From Cylindrotheca closterium (taxonomy: Eukaryota; Bacillariophyta; Bacillariophyceae; Bacillariales; Bacillariaceae), in the NCBI GenBank assembly GCA_933822405.4, contig CAKOGP040001757.1, positions 1 through 20,657 of the forward strand: DNA of 20,657 nt. Direction: 5' to 3'. The stretch's first letter is position 1. Each line of letters opens with the position of its first letter. Below are positions 9,418 through 17,299 of the stretch, in pieces. Made by a program: the position numbers and the translations under genes. The notes beneath the pieces are model-generated. The model did no database searches. It was not told the DNA's origin and worked only from the letters and a program-made list of their open reading frames with translations.

Positions 9418-10031
9418 TACATGAGCAATAACGCACAGTGGTATCAATGCAGGTGAGAAACTTAGCATTCTTGATCTCCATGTGATCAATACAGACGGTA
9501 ATAGATCAATTGTGCTGATATAATTCCTCTGGTGGACTGAAGAAGTCGCCGTACATCTTCTTTGGAGTTGGTCTTGTTGACTTGCCTTTCAATGTAGAGG
9601 CGTCAGGTCCAAAGATTACTTTGGCATGATTAATCGCTTCTTCGGTGATAGGACAGTTCTTGATGAGACCAGATCGGATCGCATACTTCAGACTTTTGGT
9701 GCTTGGAGCATTGAGTATGTGCATTGCACTTCTTGCTTCCATCGCAGCCTTGACTTGTCTTGGAGTGAATCCTTCCTTGTTCTTTTGAACGGTTGCCATC
9801 TTGGAGGTCATCTCGAGTCCAGCATATCCATTCTGTTTGTTTGAAGAAAGTTAAAAATGGGGTTGATTATTTAAGTTGCTTAACTGGCAACGGTACATTG
9901 TCTCTTGGGCACCTGGTTCGACATTTGCTCCAAGTTGCTCCAACACATACACACCCTTACGATTCACAAATTGCATCTTTCTGTTTCCATCACAATGCAC
10001 AATAAGAGCATTGTCAGTATCCATAGTAATA
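9414..10031 (-). pseudogene. pol: Inverted family-A protease-end/GAG-pre-integrase/integrase-start fragment
   Basis: The minus strand corresponds to A2 from about 12409 to 13039 and is nearly identical to it by eye. The open frame 9506-9811 is the GAG-pre-integrase domain (KNKEGFTPRQVKAA, then FGPDASTLKGK). Where A2 has a TAG (12900-12902) this copy reads on with Met-Tyr-Gly-Asp, so it escaped that mutation; both share the stop just after NQPHF. No catalytic domain is complete. The copy probably arose from a sister element or from an inversion-duplication of this locus. Confidence 0.82.
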
Positions 10032-10470
10032 TATCACAGTCTTTATTAACAAGTAGCTACATCACTAGTATGCTCTCTCTGACAAGGAGCCAGAGTGGAA
10101 CAATCACACATTAAGTGAAAGCCAGACCAAGATTCAAAGCCCAAGCACTTTCAATTTGCAGTCCAAGTCACCAAGTCTATTCACACAAATATCTAACAGT
10201 TGGGGTGGCCAGTTTAAATATAGCACCTTTCAGAACAATGCATTTGCTATTCCAGGATATGTAGAGAACGCGGCCTTTGTCACAATGCCCGCCCCTATCC
10301 ATTTGAAAATAATAGCTTGCCTCAATCATAATGGTTGTGGTGTGCTGCATCTGTCCATCATTTTCATCCTCCTTGCATCACAATATTTGAATTGAATAAA
10401 CAAAAACGCAACGTTACAACAGGATGACTTTCACTTGATGTTGGGAGGGCAAGAACAGTACATAGGCCTC
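10032..10470. other. Unassigned filler, no match to either element family
   Basis: Sequence with no counterpart elsewhere in the window, bounded by an inverted pol fragment on the left and an inverted LTR fragment on the right. The largest frame (10156-10395, plus strand) has 79 codons and no recognisable motif, and I do not call it a gene. On the minus strand AATAAA occurs near the left edge. It may be captured host DNA or another repeat. Confidence 0.45.
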
Positions 10471-10763
10471 CAGAACTCAATTCGACTTCTACAAGGACTC
10501 TGTGTTGAATACAGTACTTTGTGACATCTTGTAATATTCTCTGCTGCATTGTACACAAAATTGATATTCCACTTGTATAGGGTCATTCCTTTGTCCAACA
10601 GACTTGCGTCAAATTGCTGACATCATGATTAACCCAATTGTGAATGTCAAACTTGCATCAAAAGGCTGACATCACGATTAAAACCTGTTTGTGCATGTCA
10701 AAACTTTGTACTTAAATATTTTTTCTTGGAACGTAAAAACTCGTACTTCGTCATATCCCAACA
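10471..10763 (-). repeat. Family-A LTR fragment, inverted
   Basis: Minus-strand LTR start (TGTTGGGATATGACG at 10763) preceded by the polypurine-tract motif GGCAGGAG at 10764-10771, so it is the beginning of a 3' LTR. It is rearranged inside: a segment with ACTTGC(G/A)TCAAA..GCTGACATCA is present twice (about 10601-10640 and 10648-10690), and part of the usual LTR sequence is missing. Homology ends at 10471. Confidence 0.8.
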
Positions 10764-11235
10764 CTCCTGCCATTCTTGTGACAATCACCATTGGCAGCAA
10801 TGGGACATGCTCTCATTCACTGTTTATTTTGTTTTGTATTTTCATTTGAACATATATACTTGTCTGACCTAGTCCTGTGGACCAAGAATCAGATCTCTGA
10901 ACTTGCAAAACTTCTCACCTTGCAGTTAGGGTTGGGGTTAGGGTTTTCCTTTCACCAAGAAATCCAAAGTCATTCCAAGATATCTGTGTATCTTTCCTCT
11001 GACAATTGTGCATGCCTTGATTGAACCATATCTCATGTTCAACCATTCAGCAAATTTGTCATTCACTTTCGGTTCCATGTGACTTGACATATGATCGTTA
11101 ACATGAAACCTGATAGTTTGCTGTTTTTTCATCAACAACTTTGTGAGCAACACACAAGGTCATACGGATTGAAAACAAATCCCTTTGCCTCCAAATCACT
11201 TTGAAACTGACTATAGAATAGGTGGTTCGATTGCA
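10764..11235 (-). pseudogene. pol: Inverted RT fragment and 3' end of a family-A element
   Basis: On the minus strand this starts in RT sequence equal to A2 14807-14898 and 16338-16536, then jumps at a telomere-like repeat to the 3' untranslated end equal to A2 about 17770-17898. The open frame 10938-11153 carries the YxDD equivalent as H-V-N-D, i.e. with the first catalytic aspartate replaced, so the protein would be inactive. It still has the GK.H.YLGM motif missing from B. It contains no TIR insertion, which gives an empty site for the element at 14902-16334. Confidence 0.82.
10925..10945 (+). repeat. Interstitial telomere-like repeat
   Basis: Reads GTTAGGGTTGGGGTTAGGGTT: two TTAGGG units around one TTGGGG. 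It sits exactly where the RT homology (from 10944 upward) stops and sequence of the element's 3' end begins. TTAGGG is the telomere unit of many protists. Confidence 0.75.
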
Positions 11236-11272
11236 ATTGCTGCCAATGGTGATTGTCACAATGGCAGGTGTG
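11236..11272 (+). other. 3' end of a family-A internal region with polypurine tract
   Basis: About 37 bp identical to the sequence before the A2 3' LTR (17862-17898), containing GCTGCCAATGGTGATTGTC and GGCAGGTG. Its position directly before the LTR at 11273 shows that this LTR once was a 3' LTR of a plus-strand element, now used as the left LTR of A2. Its upstream partner is gone. Confidence 0.7.
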
Positions 11273-11779
11273 TGTTGGGATATGACAAAATATGAGTTTT
11301 TGCGTTCCAAAAAGAAACTATTCAAGTATGAAGTTTTTGACATGTACGATTGAACTTTGATCGTGATGTCAGGATTTGACGCAAGTATGCCGGACGCAAG
11401 TCTGTCGGACAATCTACATCCACACAAAAAGGGAATGACCCTATACAAGTGGAATATTGATTTTGTGTATGATGCAGTAGGGAATAATACAAGATGTCCC
11501 AAAGTACTGCATTCAACACAGAATCCTTGTAGAAGTCGAATCGAGTTCTGTAAACAAGGGATTTTCCAAGGGAAAATCGTTGAACTGACTTTTGTGATTG
11601 AATCATCAATCAAGCCAAATATTAATCAAATAGGAACAATTTCACTCAAAGCATACCTAGACACAGGAGAACTATTGTTGTGAAAGTGTTGTACAGTCGA
11701 TTACAAATTTAGATTGCAGAGAGTTTGTTCTGAGCGCTAAAGGCACTCACGATAGATCACATTTTGCTTTATTCTGACA
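11273..11779 (+). repeat. Family-A LTR, left LTR of A2
   Basis: 507 bp, TGTTGGGATATG to ATTCTGACA. It aligns over its full length with the right LTR (508 bp) with scattered substitutions. It contains two adjacent 15-bp units (GACGCAAGTATGCCG and GACGCAAGTCTGTCG, near 11379-11410) and an inverted CGATC-like pair seen better in other copies. As the 5' LTR it would carry the promoter. Confidence 0.88.
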
Positions 11780-11828
11780 TTCAATCACAAAAGGCAACAA
11801 AACAAACACTGTTACTGTCCCTTATTCT
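11780..11828 (+). other. A2 leader fused to protease region, gag deleted
   Basis: The first 26 bp after the LTR (TTCAATCACAAAAGGCAAC and on) match the A1 leader, so this is the conserved primer-binding/leader zone of family A, though no standard tRNA complement is evident. After ACAAAAC the sequence jumps to ACTGTTACTGTCCC, which in A1 lies within the knuckle/protease ORF (near 812). About 1.3 kb with all of capsid and the zinc knuckle is missing. Confidence 0.72.
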
Positions 11829-12602
11829 ATGAATGCTAATGGTGAGATTGCGTTCAGTGGAATGCAACTCAGCCGACAAGGCTTCAGTGGTGCTCAAGTG
11901 CGCCAAGGATTCGATGCAACTCAAGCTCAAACTCCGCAAGTTGTGAAAACTGGATATTTTGATACGTCAAATGTCTTTCATGATGCTATCAAGGGAAAGG
12001 ATGAGTATGGCAATGATGTCTATCTTATTCCATGTCCTGCTGGTACGACAAATGTCAAACTTCAAGCCAACTGGCACTATGCTAGTGAAGATGAAGATAT
12101 GCCTGATCTTGCTACTGAAGCAGATCGAGGTCTGCAGTTTATACAAAGCCGCAGAAAGGAAAGAGATCCATTTGGGTTGTACGATCTTGTCATCATGGAC
12201 CGTGGTTGTACAAACACCACCATTTGTAATGGGGAGCTTATGCATGGACTCCGTCATGCTGAGAAAGAACTTGACATGCACACGAACGTGGGCAGCAGAG
12301 TTCTCGACAAAGAAGGTTTTCTAGGAAGATTTCCACCTCCAGTTTATCAGGATGAAGATAGAATTGCCAATGTACTTGCTATGCGCAAGATGATTGCTGC
12401 GGGATACCGCATTACTATGGGTACTGATGCTGACAATGCTCTTATTGTGCATTGTGATGGAAACAGAAAGATGCAATTTGTGAATCGTAAGGGTGTGTAT
12501 GTGTTGGAGCAACTTGGAGCAAATGTCAAACCAGGTGCCCAAGAGACAAGTGCCATGTACCGTCGCCAGTTAAGCAACTTAAATAATCAACCCCATTTTT
12601 AA
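11829..12602 (+). pseudogene. pol: Aspartic protease region of A2 (active site D-R-G)
   Basis: A 257-codon frame, collinear with residues 136-349 of the A1 ORF and extending beyond it. The retropepsin active site is D-R-G (residues 124-126 in IMDRGCTNTT) in place of D-T-G, which should abolish catalysis. The start ATG at 11829 is internal to the ancestral polyprotein; upstream gag is deleted. The frame ends TAA at 12600-12602 after NQPHF, a stop also present in the inverted copy near 9854, so it predates their separation. After it the pol frame resumes at 12642. Confidence 0.82.
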
Positions 12603-12641
12603 CTTTCTTCAAACAAACAGAATGGATATCCTGGACTCGAG

Positions 12642-13325
12642 ATGACCTCCAAAATGGCAACCGTTCGAAAGAACAAGGAAGGATTCACTCCAAGACAAGT
12701 CAAGGCTGCGATGGAAGCGAGAAGTGCCATGCACATACTCAATGCTCCAAGCACCAAAAGTCTGAAGTATGCGATCCGATCTGGTCTCATCAAGAACTGT
12801 CCTATCACCAAAGAAGCGATCAATCATGCCAAAGTAATCTTTGGACCTGACGCCTCTACATTGAAAGGCAAGTCAACAAGACCAACTCCAAAGAAGAGGT
12901 AGGACGACTTCTTCAGTCCACCAGAGGAATTATATCAGCACAATTGATCTATTACCGTCTGTATTGATCACATGGAGATCGAGAATGCTAAGTTTCTCAC
13001 CTGCATTGATACCGCTGTGTGTTATCGCTCATGTATTCCCGTGCAGAACCTGAAGACTGACCCTGTATTTGAAGCATTGGATACAATATTCTGCCGCTAC
13101 AACAAGACAGGCTTTCAAGTCAAGATCAGCAAGTGTGATCGGGCGTTCATTCCTCTCACAGATGATATGCTAGACGATATGGGTGTTACTATTGACCCGA
13201 CTGCAGCTGGAGACCACGAGCCTACCGCTGAGCGAAACAATTGGACCTCGAGCCGCCAAGCTATTGAATGTCTTTCCCCAGAAAGACAGGATATCATCAC
13301 ATTTCAGTCCGCAGCAACTCATTGA
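12642..13325 (+). pseudogene. pol: GAG-pre-integrase and integrase core of A2
   Basis: One continuous frame with two stops, TAG 12900-12902 and TGA 12945-12947. The first part is GAG-pre-integrase (KNKEGFTPRQVKAA, FGPDASTLKGK). The integrase triad remains: Asp in CIDHME (12966-12968), Asp in KCDRAF (13137-13139) and Glu in TAERNN (13230-13232), the last two 31 codons apart as in element B. Surrounding residues are much altered, for example CDRAF against CDNQF of B. Near 13290-13320 the true continuation slips into the frame of the next feature. The role would be joining cDNA ends to host DNA. Confidence 0.83.
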
Positions 13326-14076
13326 TCATGTCAATATCAACTACAAGAGTGACATGGTTGCTGAACTTGGACAATATTTTCATGCAATTGGGACGGATTC
13401 CAACAATTCGATGGAACCCCAAAGTATCAAAGCAATTTACATTAAACCTACGAAGGGACAATGTCCTGGGCACCAAGTGCTCAACCTCAATACTAAGAAG
13501 ATGATTTCCCGACCCAAGGTCGTTGTACTACCCGTTACCGATCAAGTAATCCAGCCTGTTGAAGCTTGGGCTGCTGCCAAAGGTGTTACTTCCATGAAGT
13601 TCTTTGATAAGAAGAGAGATTTGGAGACATTTCAGGATGGCGATCAAATCACAGGAGTGGATGACACGGAACAAGGTTACTTAGAAGAAGCCTTTGATCA
13701 GGATTATGAACCTGAAGATGAAGATGAACGTGATTTCAATCTACGTGGACAATTTGATGATATCGATGACTCCAAAAGAGAAGAGCTCTTGGCAGATGCA
13801 GACAATGATGTCGATGATATGCCAGAACTCACTGTCAGATTCCAAGGAGATGATGACTATGAATCAGACGACGATTCGGGTGATGAAGGCGATGAAGAGG
13901 AAGAACCTATTGTGGCCGATTTGGAACACCATCAAGAAATTGTCAATAGAGGAACCGATGATATTGGGAGCCTTGTTACTGATCTGGAGGACATACAAGA
14001 GCCGCCGGAAGAAGAGATTGGATTTGAGCCTGAAGAGCCTCAAGTAGCAAAAGTCACTCGATCCGGGCAAACGTAA
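13300..14076 (+). pseudogene. pol: Integrase C-terminal region and acidic linker of A2
   Basis: An open frame runs 13183-14076, but only from about 13300 does it match integrase: a FSPQQLIDHV stretch, then IKAIYIKPT and GHQVLNLNTKK, equivalent to IDGIYLGVN and GHMLLDLNTKK of element B. The first 40 residues of the open frame are out-of-frame shadow of the integrase core. From about 13620 it becomes an Asp/Glu-rich linker of some 150 residues that closes with KVTRSGQT. The TAA at 14074-14076 replaces a codon that is open in A1 (Thr-Tyr-Ala), so it is a later mutation. Confidence 0.8.
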
Positions 14077-14898
14077 AGCTATCCTTGAAGCACAGCACAA
14101 TCTATGTTTCCAACAGATTGGGAATGAGATGAAAGCTGATTATGAAGAGCACGACGCTATTCTGATCGCTCGTTGCATGATGCAGATCAAGGCAAAGTTT
14201 GATACTGATGAAGGTCTGAACTTCACTAACAGTATTACATCAACCAAGGACTGAAGAAGTTTGGTGATGATGGAAAGGATGCTGTGGATAAGGAATTGAG
14301 ACAAATGCTCCTGAGAGATTGTTTCACTCCCAAATTTGTTAAAGACATGACCGGAAGAAAGCCCAATCAGCGATGATGTTACTCACAGAGAAGCAATTCA
14401 AAAAGACAATTGAAGGTTAAAGGCATGACCGCATCTGAGTGAAAGAAGGCCCAATCAGCGATGATGTTACTCGCGGAGAAGCAATTCGAAAAGATAATTA
14501 AAGGTCGCCTAGTATTCCAAGGCAATGGAACTCGTGAATGGTTATTGCGAGAGGACACTGCAAGTCCAACTGCTTCACAAGAAGCAATCACCACTACTGG
14601 TGTTATTGATGCACAGGAAGGTAGAGATGTAATGACGCTGGACATACCTAACGCTTTCATTCAAATTTATATGCCTGATGCTAAGGAAGGAGAAGATTGC
14701 GTCTACATGAAAATCACTGGCATGATGGTCCAGATATTGATTGACATGGCCCCAGAGTATCGCGAATACGTTGTATTAGAGAACGGAAAGCGAGTAATCT
14801 ATGTGCCGTGTTGCAATTGAGCCTCCTTTCTATAATCAGTTTCAAAGTGATTTGGAGACAAAGGGATTTGTTTTCAATCCGTATGACCCGTGTGTTGC
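14077..14898 (+). pseudogene. pol: Reverse transcriptase of A2, N-terminal half
   Basis: Begins in a Gln-Gln-Ile-Gly-Asn-Glu stretch matching the region ahead of B's RT frame, interrupted by stops near 14253 and 14417. The best frame, 14461-14820, contains GTREWLLRED and the first catalytic aspartate in TLDIPNAFIQ, as in B. A deletion of roughly 15 bp near 14816 removes the LQAIYG motif and shifts the frame; similarity resumes with a Tyr-Asn-Gln-Phe stretch up to 14898, where the TIR element interrupts it. A diverged tandem duplication lies at 14344-14505. Confidence 0.83.
14344..14505 (+). repeat. Tandem duplication inside A2 RT
   Basis: Two diverged copies, about 14344-14417 and 14422-14505, share GACC.., CCCAATCAGCGATGATGTTA, and GAGAAGCAATTC. 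The second is longer and closer to B's protein (Thr-Ala-Ser-Glu before Lys-Lys-Ala-Gln); the first lacks about 8 bp and has CACAGAG for CGCGGAG. Element B has one copy. Confidence 0.8.
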
Positions 14899-14901
14899 TA
14901 A
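14899..14901 (+). other. TAA target-site duplication, left
   Basis: TAA directly before the terminal inverted repeat at 14902; it is repeated at 16335-16337. Removing the element and one TAA restores the RT sequence ...GTGTTGC-TAA-CAAAG, collinear with GTTGC-TCA-CAAAG in the copy near 11144. Confidence 0.82.
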
Positions 14902-14920
14902 GGCCGAAACTATAGTGACA
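14902..14920 (+). repeat. Left terminal inverted repeat
   Basis: GGCCGAAACTATAGTGACA, the exact reverse complement of 16316-16334. Confidence 0.9.
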
Positions 14921-15494
14921 TCGGAAAAAACACTAGTTTTCTGGCGCGCAGGCATGGCCTCGAGTCATTTTTCACTTCCCGTGAACTGAAACCGTAGTGA
15001 TGACGAGAAAACTGAAACTGAAAACTCTGTGGGATTCCTTTTATTTTCATTTCCGCTGCTATCATGTTGTATCATGGATACCTACTGCAGCATCAGCTTC
15101 ACTGACAGCATTTACCAACAGTATCCACGGGTATCCTGCAACAAGAGTCGTCCATTCATCTTTGCACCTGCAACAAATCGAAAGATCCTCTATCTGAAAA
15201 GCAGCCATCGGAAACAACGACAATGACCACCAAATCTACTTCCGGCTACAGGGCCGAAGTCAAACAATTCCAGCAGCCCCACAAAATCTTCGCCGATATG
15301 CAAGTTTCTGAGCAGCAGAGATTGCTAATTTTGTCGACTCTGATGATAGCGACAACATCTATGACTGAGAGAACAGAACATAGATTTTCATTGGAATGAT
15401 AAACAAACTAGTGAACTGTGATTTGAAATGAGCGACCTTTATAATAGTACTTTGCTATCATTTTTAAGTTGACATTTAGTGTTCTATCAAGTAT

Positions 15495-15818
15495 CTATGT
15501 GATGCTTACGTGTGAAACTCTGGGTGTACTCGTCATTGGTGGTTCTCGTCCCGACAAGAACATTAGTATCTCCATCAACAACGGTTGTTTCCCTTCCATT
15601 TTCTCGCTGTAGGACTGGTTCCTGTCTTGATCAACAGTCAAGCTCTCAACATTCCCATCCACATCAAACTCTTCCCAGTCATCATATTCATCAAGTTCCT
15701 GGAGCATATTGTGAAAGGATGCAACACAGTCGGAACACGTTTCCAATGGTTTCAATGTCCTGAAGTCAAGTGGCGTACTTGAGTACCATGAGCCGCTTCT
15801 TGAGAATTCAAAATGCAC
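15495..15818 (-). other. Unidentified 107-codon frame within the TIR element
   Basis: The only frame inside the element with an even amino-acid composition: an aromatic/charged first half, then an acidic stretch (Glu-Tyr-Asp-Asp-Trp-Glu-Glu) and a Gln/Arg/Ser section. No transposase triad, helix-turn-helix or zinc-binding pattern is seen. It could be a remnant of a captured host exon or of an element gene, or be random. I do not assign a function. Confidence 0.25.
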
Positions 15819-16315
15819 ATTCCAAGTATTTTCTGCACGACTCTACCAAGTTGCTCCATGCCATGGACACTGACGTCCCCTCAGCCTGAAACTTGAATGG
15901 GCAAATTAGAATCTTCTATTGGCGCTTTCGTCCTCTTCCATCATAGATTCGGACTAATCTTGCTGAATATCAAAGAGAAAGGCGATTTCCTCTTTATATT
16001 CTTTATCATCAAGTGGATCCACTGTTTCCGCTTGCATCGTGTTTTGGTGTTGAAGATGTTGTGCCAAACATCATGTTGAGATGCATCATACTGCGCAGTA
16101 AAAAATCATGTAAATGATGTTGAATGGTTTTGATTGGATAAAATGGTGTCGTATTAACTTTCCGATAGACTTTCCAAGATTGGAAAATGTAGCCCTTTTT
16201 CCGATCGAATCGGGTTGTCGGAAAGTTTGTTTTTCCGTTTGGGGTGATTTTCCGACACTATGGATTCGAAATTTGCTGTTTGGAACGGAAAAAGGGGCAG
16301 TTTTTCCGTTTTCCG

Positions 16316-16334
16316 TGTCACTATAGTTTCGGCC
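16316..16334 (-). repeat. Right terminal inverted repeat
   Basis: Plus strand TGTCACTATAGTTTCGGCC, the exact inverse of the left end; TAA follows at 16335-16337. Confidence 0.9.
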
Positions 16335-16337
16335 TAA

Positions 16338-16913
16338 CAAAGTTGTCAATGAAAAACAGCAAACTATCAGATTTCATGTTGACAATCTTATGTCAAGTCT
16401 CATGGATCCAAAAGTAAATGATGAATTTGCTGAGTGGTTGAACATGAGATATGGTTTGATCCAGCCATGTAAAATCGTCAGAGGAAAGATACACAGATAT
16501 CTTGGAATGACTTTGGATTTCTTGGTGAAAGGAAAACTCAAGATCCGCATGGAAGAATATGTCAAGAACATGTTGGAGGATTTTCCTATCAAGTTCAACA
16601 AGGATTCAAAGCAGGAAACACCAGCGGGTAAAGATTTACTGGAAGCGGGCAAAGGGAAGTTACTCAGTGCTGAGTACTGTCAGATCTTCCATACTACTGT
16701 TGCAAGGGGACTTTATATCTCTAAGAGAGCTTGTTCGGATATACATCCAACAATTACTATTCTTGCCTCAAGAGTTTGAGAACCCAAAGAATCTGATTGG
16801 AAGAAGTGTGTTCACATGATGCAATATTTGTTTTGTACATTGTTGTATTGCCTGACACTTTCTGCTGAATCACTACGAGTCATGAAATGGATGATTGACG
16901 CATCATATGCGGT
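16338..16913 (+). pseudogene. pol: Reverse transcriptase of A2, C-terminal half (active site H-V-D-N)
   Basis: Continues RT after the TIR element. The YxDD equivalent reads H-V-D-N just before the open frame 16390-16779, so the second active-site aspartate is lost. The RGKIHRYLGMTLDF motif, deleted in B, is present. The frame runs through the thumb-like region (VARGLYISKRA) to a TGA at 16777-16779 and then shifts. This segment is followed by a second copy of its own 3' part. Confidence 0.84.
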
Positions 16914-17299
16914 GGAAACTCAAGATCCGCATTGACGACTATGTCAAGAACATGTTGGAAGATTTTCCTATCAAGTTCAACAAGGATTCAAAGCAGGAAA
17001 CACCAGCTGGTAACAATTTACTGGAAGCTGGTAAAGGGAAGTTACTCAGTGCTGAGTACCGTCAAATCTTTCGTACTACTGTTGCAAGGGGACTTTATGT
17101 CTCTAAAAGAGCTCGTTTGGATATCCATCCAACAATTAATATTCTTGCCTGGAGAGTTTGAGAACCTACAGAGTCTGATTGGAAGAAGTGTGTTCGCATG
17201 ATGCGATGATATTTGTTTTGTACATCGTTGTATCACCTGACACTTTCCGCAGAATCACTACGAGTCATGAAATGGATGATTGACGCATCATTTGCGGTG
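16531..17299 (+). repeat. Tandem duplication of about 384 bp at the RT-RNase H boundary
   Basis: Unit 1 is about 16531-16913 and unit 2 about 16914-17299. Both begin (G)GAAACTCAAGATCCGCAT and end near GACGCATCAT(A/T)TGCGGTG. They differ by numerous substitutions and small indels, for example GGTAAAGATTT against GGTAACAATTT and a 3-4 bp gain near 17207. Element B and every copia RT need only one copy. Unit 2 carries on into RNase H. Confidence 0.88.

Larger units (their letters stand above)
14902..16334. mobile_element. TIR DNA transposon, non-autonomous, PIF/Harbinger-like
   Basis: 1,433 bp inserted in the A2 RT. The ends are perfect 19-bp inverted repeats, GGCCGAAACTATAGTGACA, extending to about 27 bp if one base is skipped (TCGGAAAA against CGGAAAA). 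It is flanked by TAA on both sides. A 3-bp TWA target site and GGCC-type ends are characteristic of PIF/Harbinger elements, so I favour that superfamily, but no transposase (DDE or Myb-like) could be recognised inside. The right 180 bp (16155-16316) hold many copies of TTTTCCG in both orientations, which look like transposase-binding subterminal repeats. Probably non-autonomous and moved by a transposase encoded elsewhere. Confidence 0.82.

Noticed and set aside
9436..9460. TGGTATCAATGCAGG resembles a tRNA-Met primer-binding site and also a common cDNA-synthesis adapter.
   Set aside because: The homologous integrase sequence in A2 near 12998-13016 has the same stretch with one change, so it is ordinary pol sequence and neither a PBS nor contamination.
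11098..11613. A 171-codon minus-strand frame.
   Set aside because: It spans an LTR in antisense and an inverted RT junction; the apparent protein is an artefact of the palindromic arrangement.
13115..14100. Several overlapping frames of 78-117 codons in the integrase/linker region.
   Set aside because: They are shadows of the D/E-rich linker and integrase frames, with composition dictated by the GAT/GAA codons of the true frame.
16318..16326. CACTATAG near the right end of the TIR element suggests CACTA-type ends.
   Set aside because: The inverted repeats extend outward to GGCC and the TAA duplication abuts GGCC; CACTA lies inside and in the wrong direction for a CACTA terminus.
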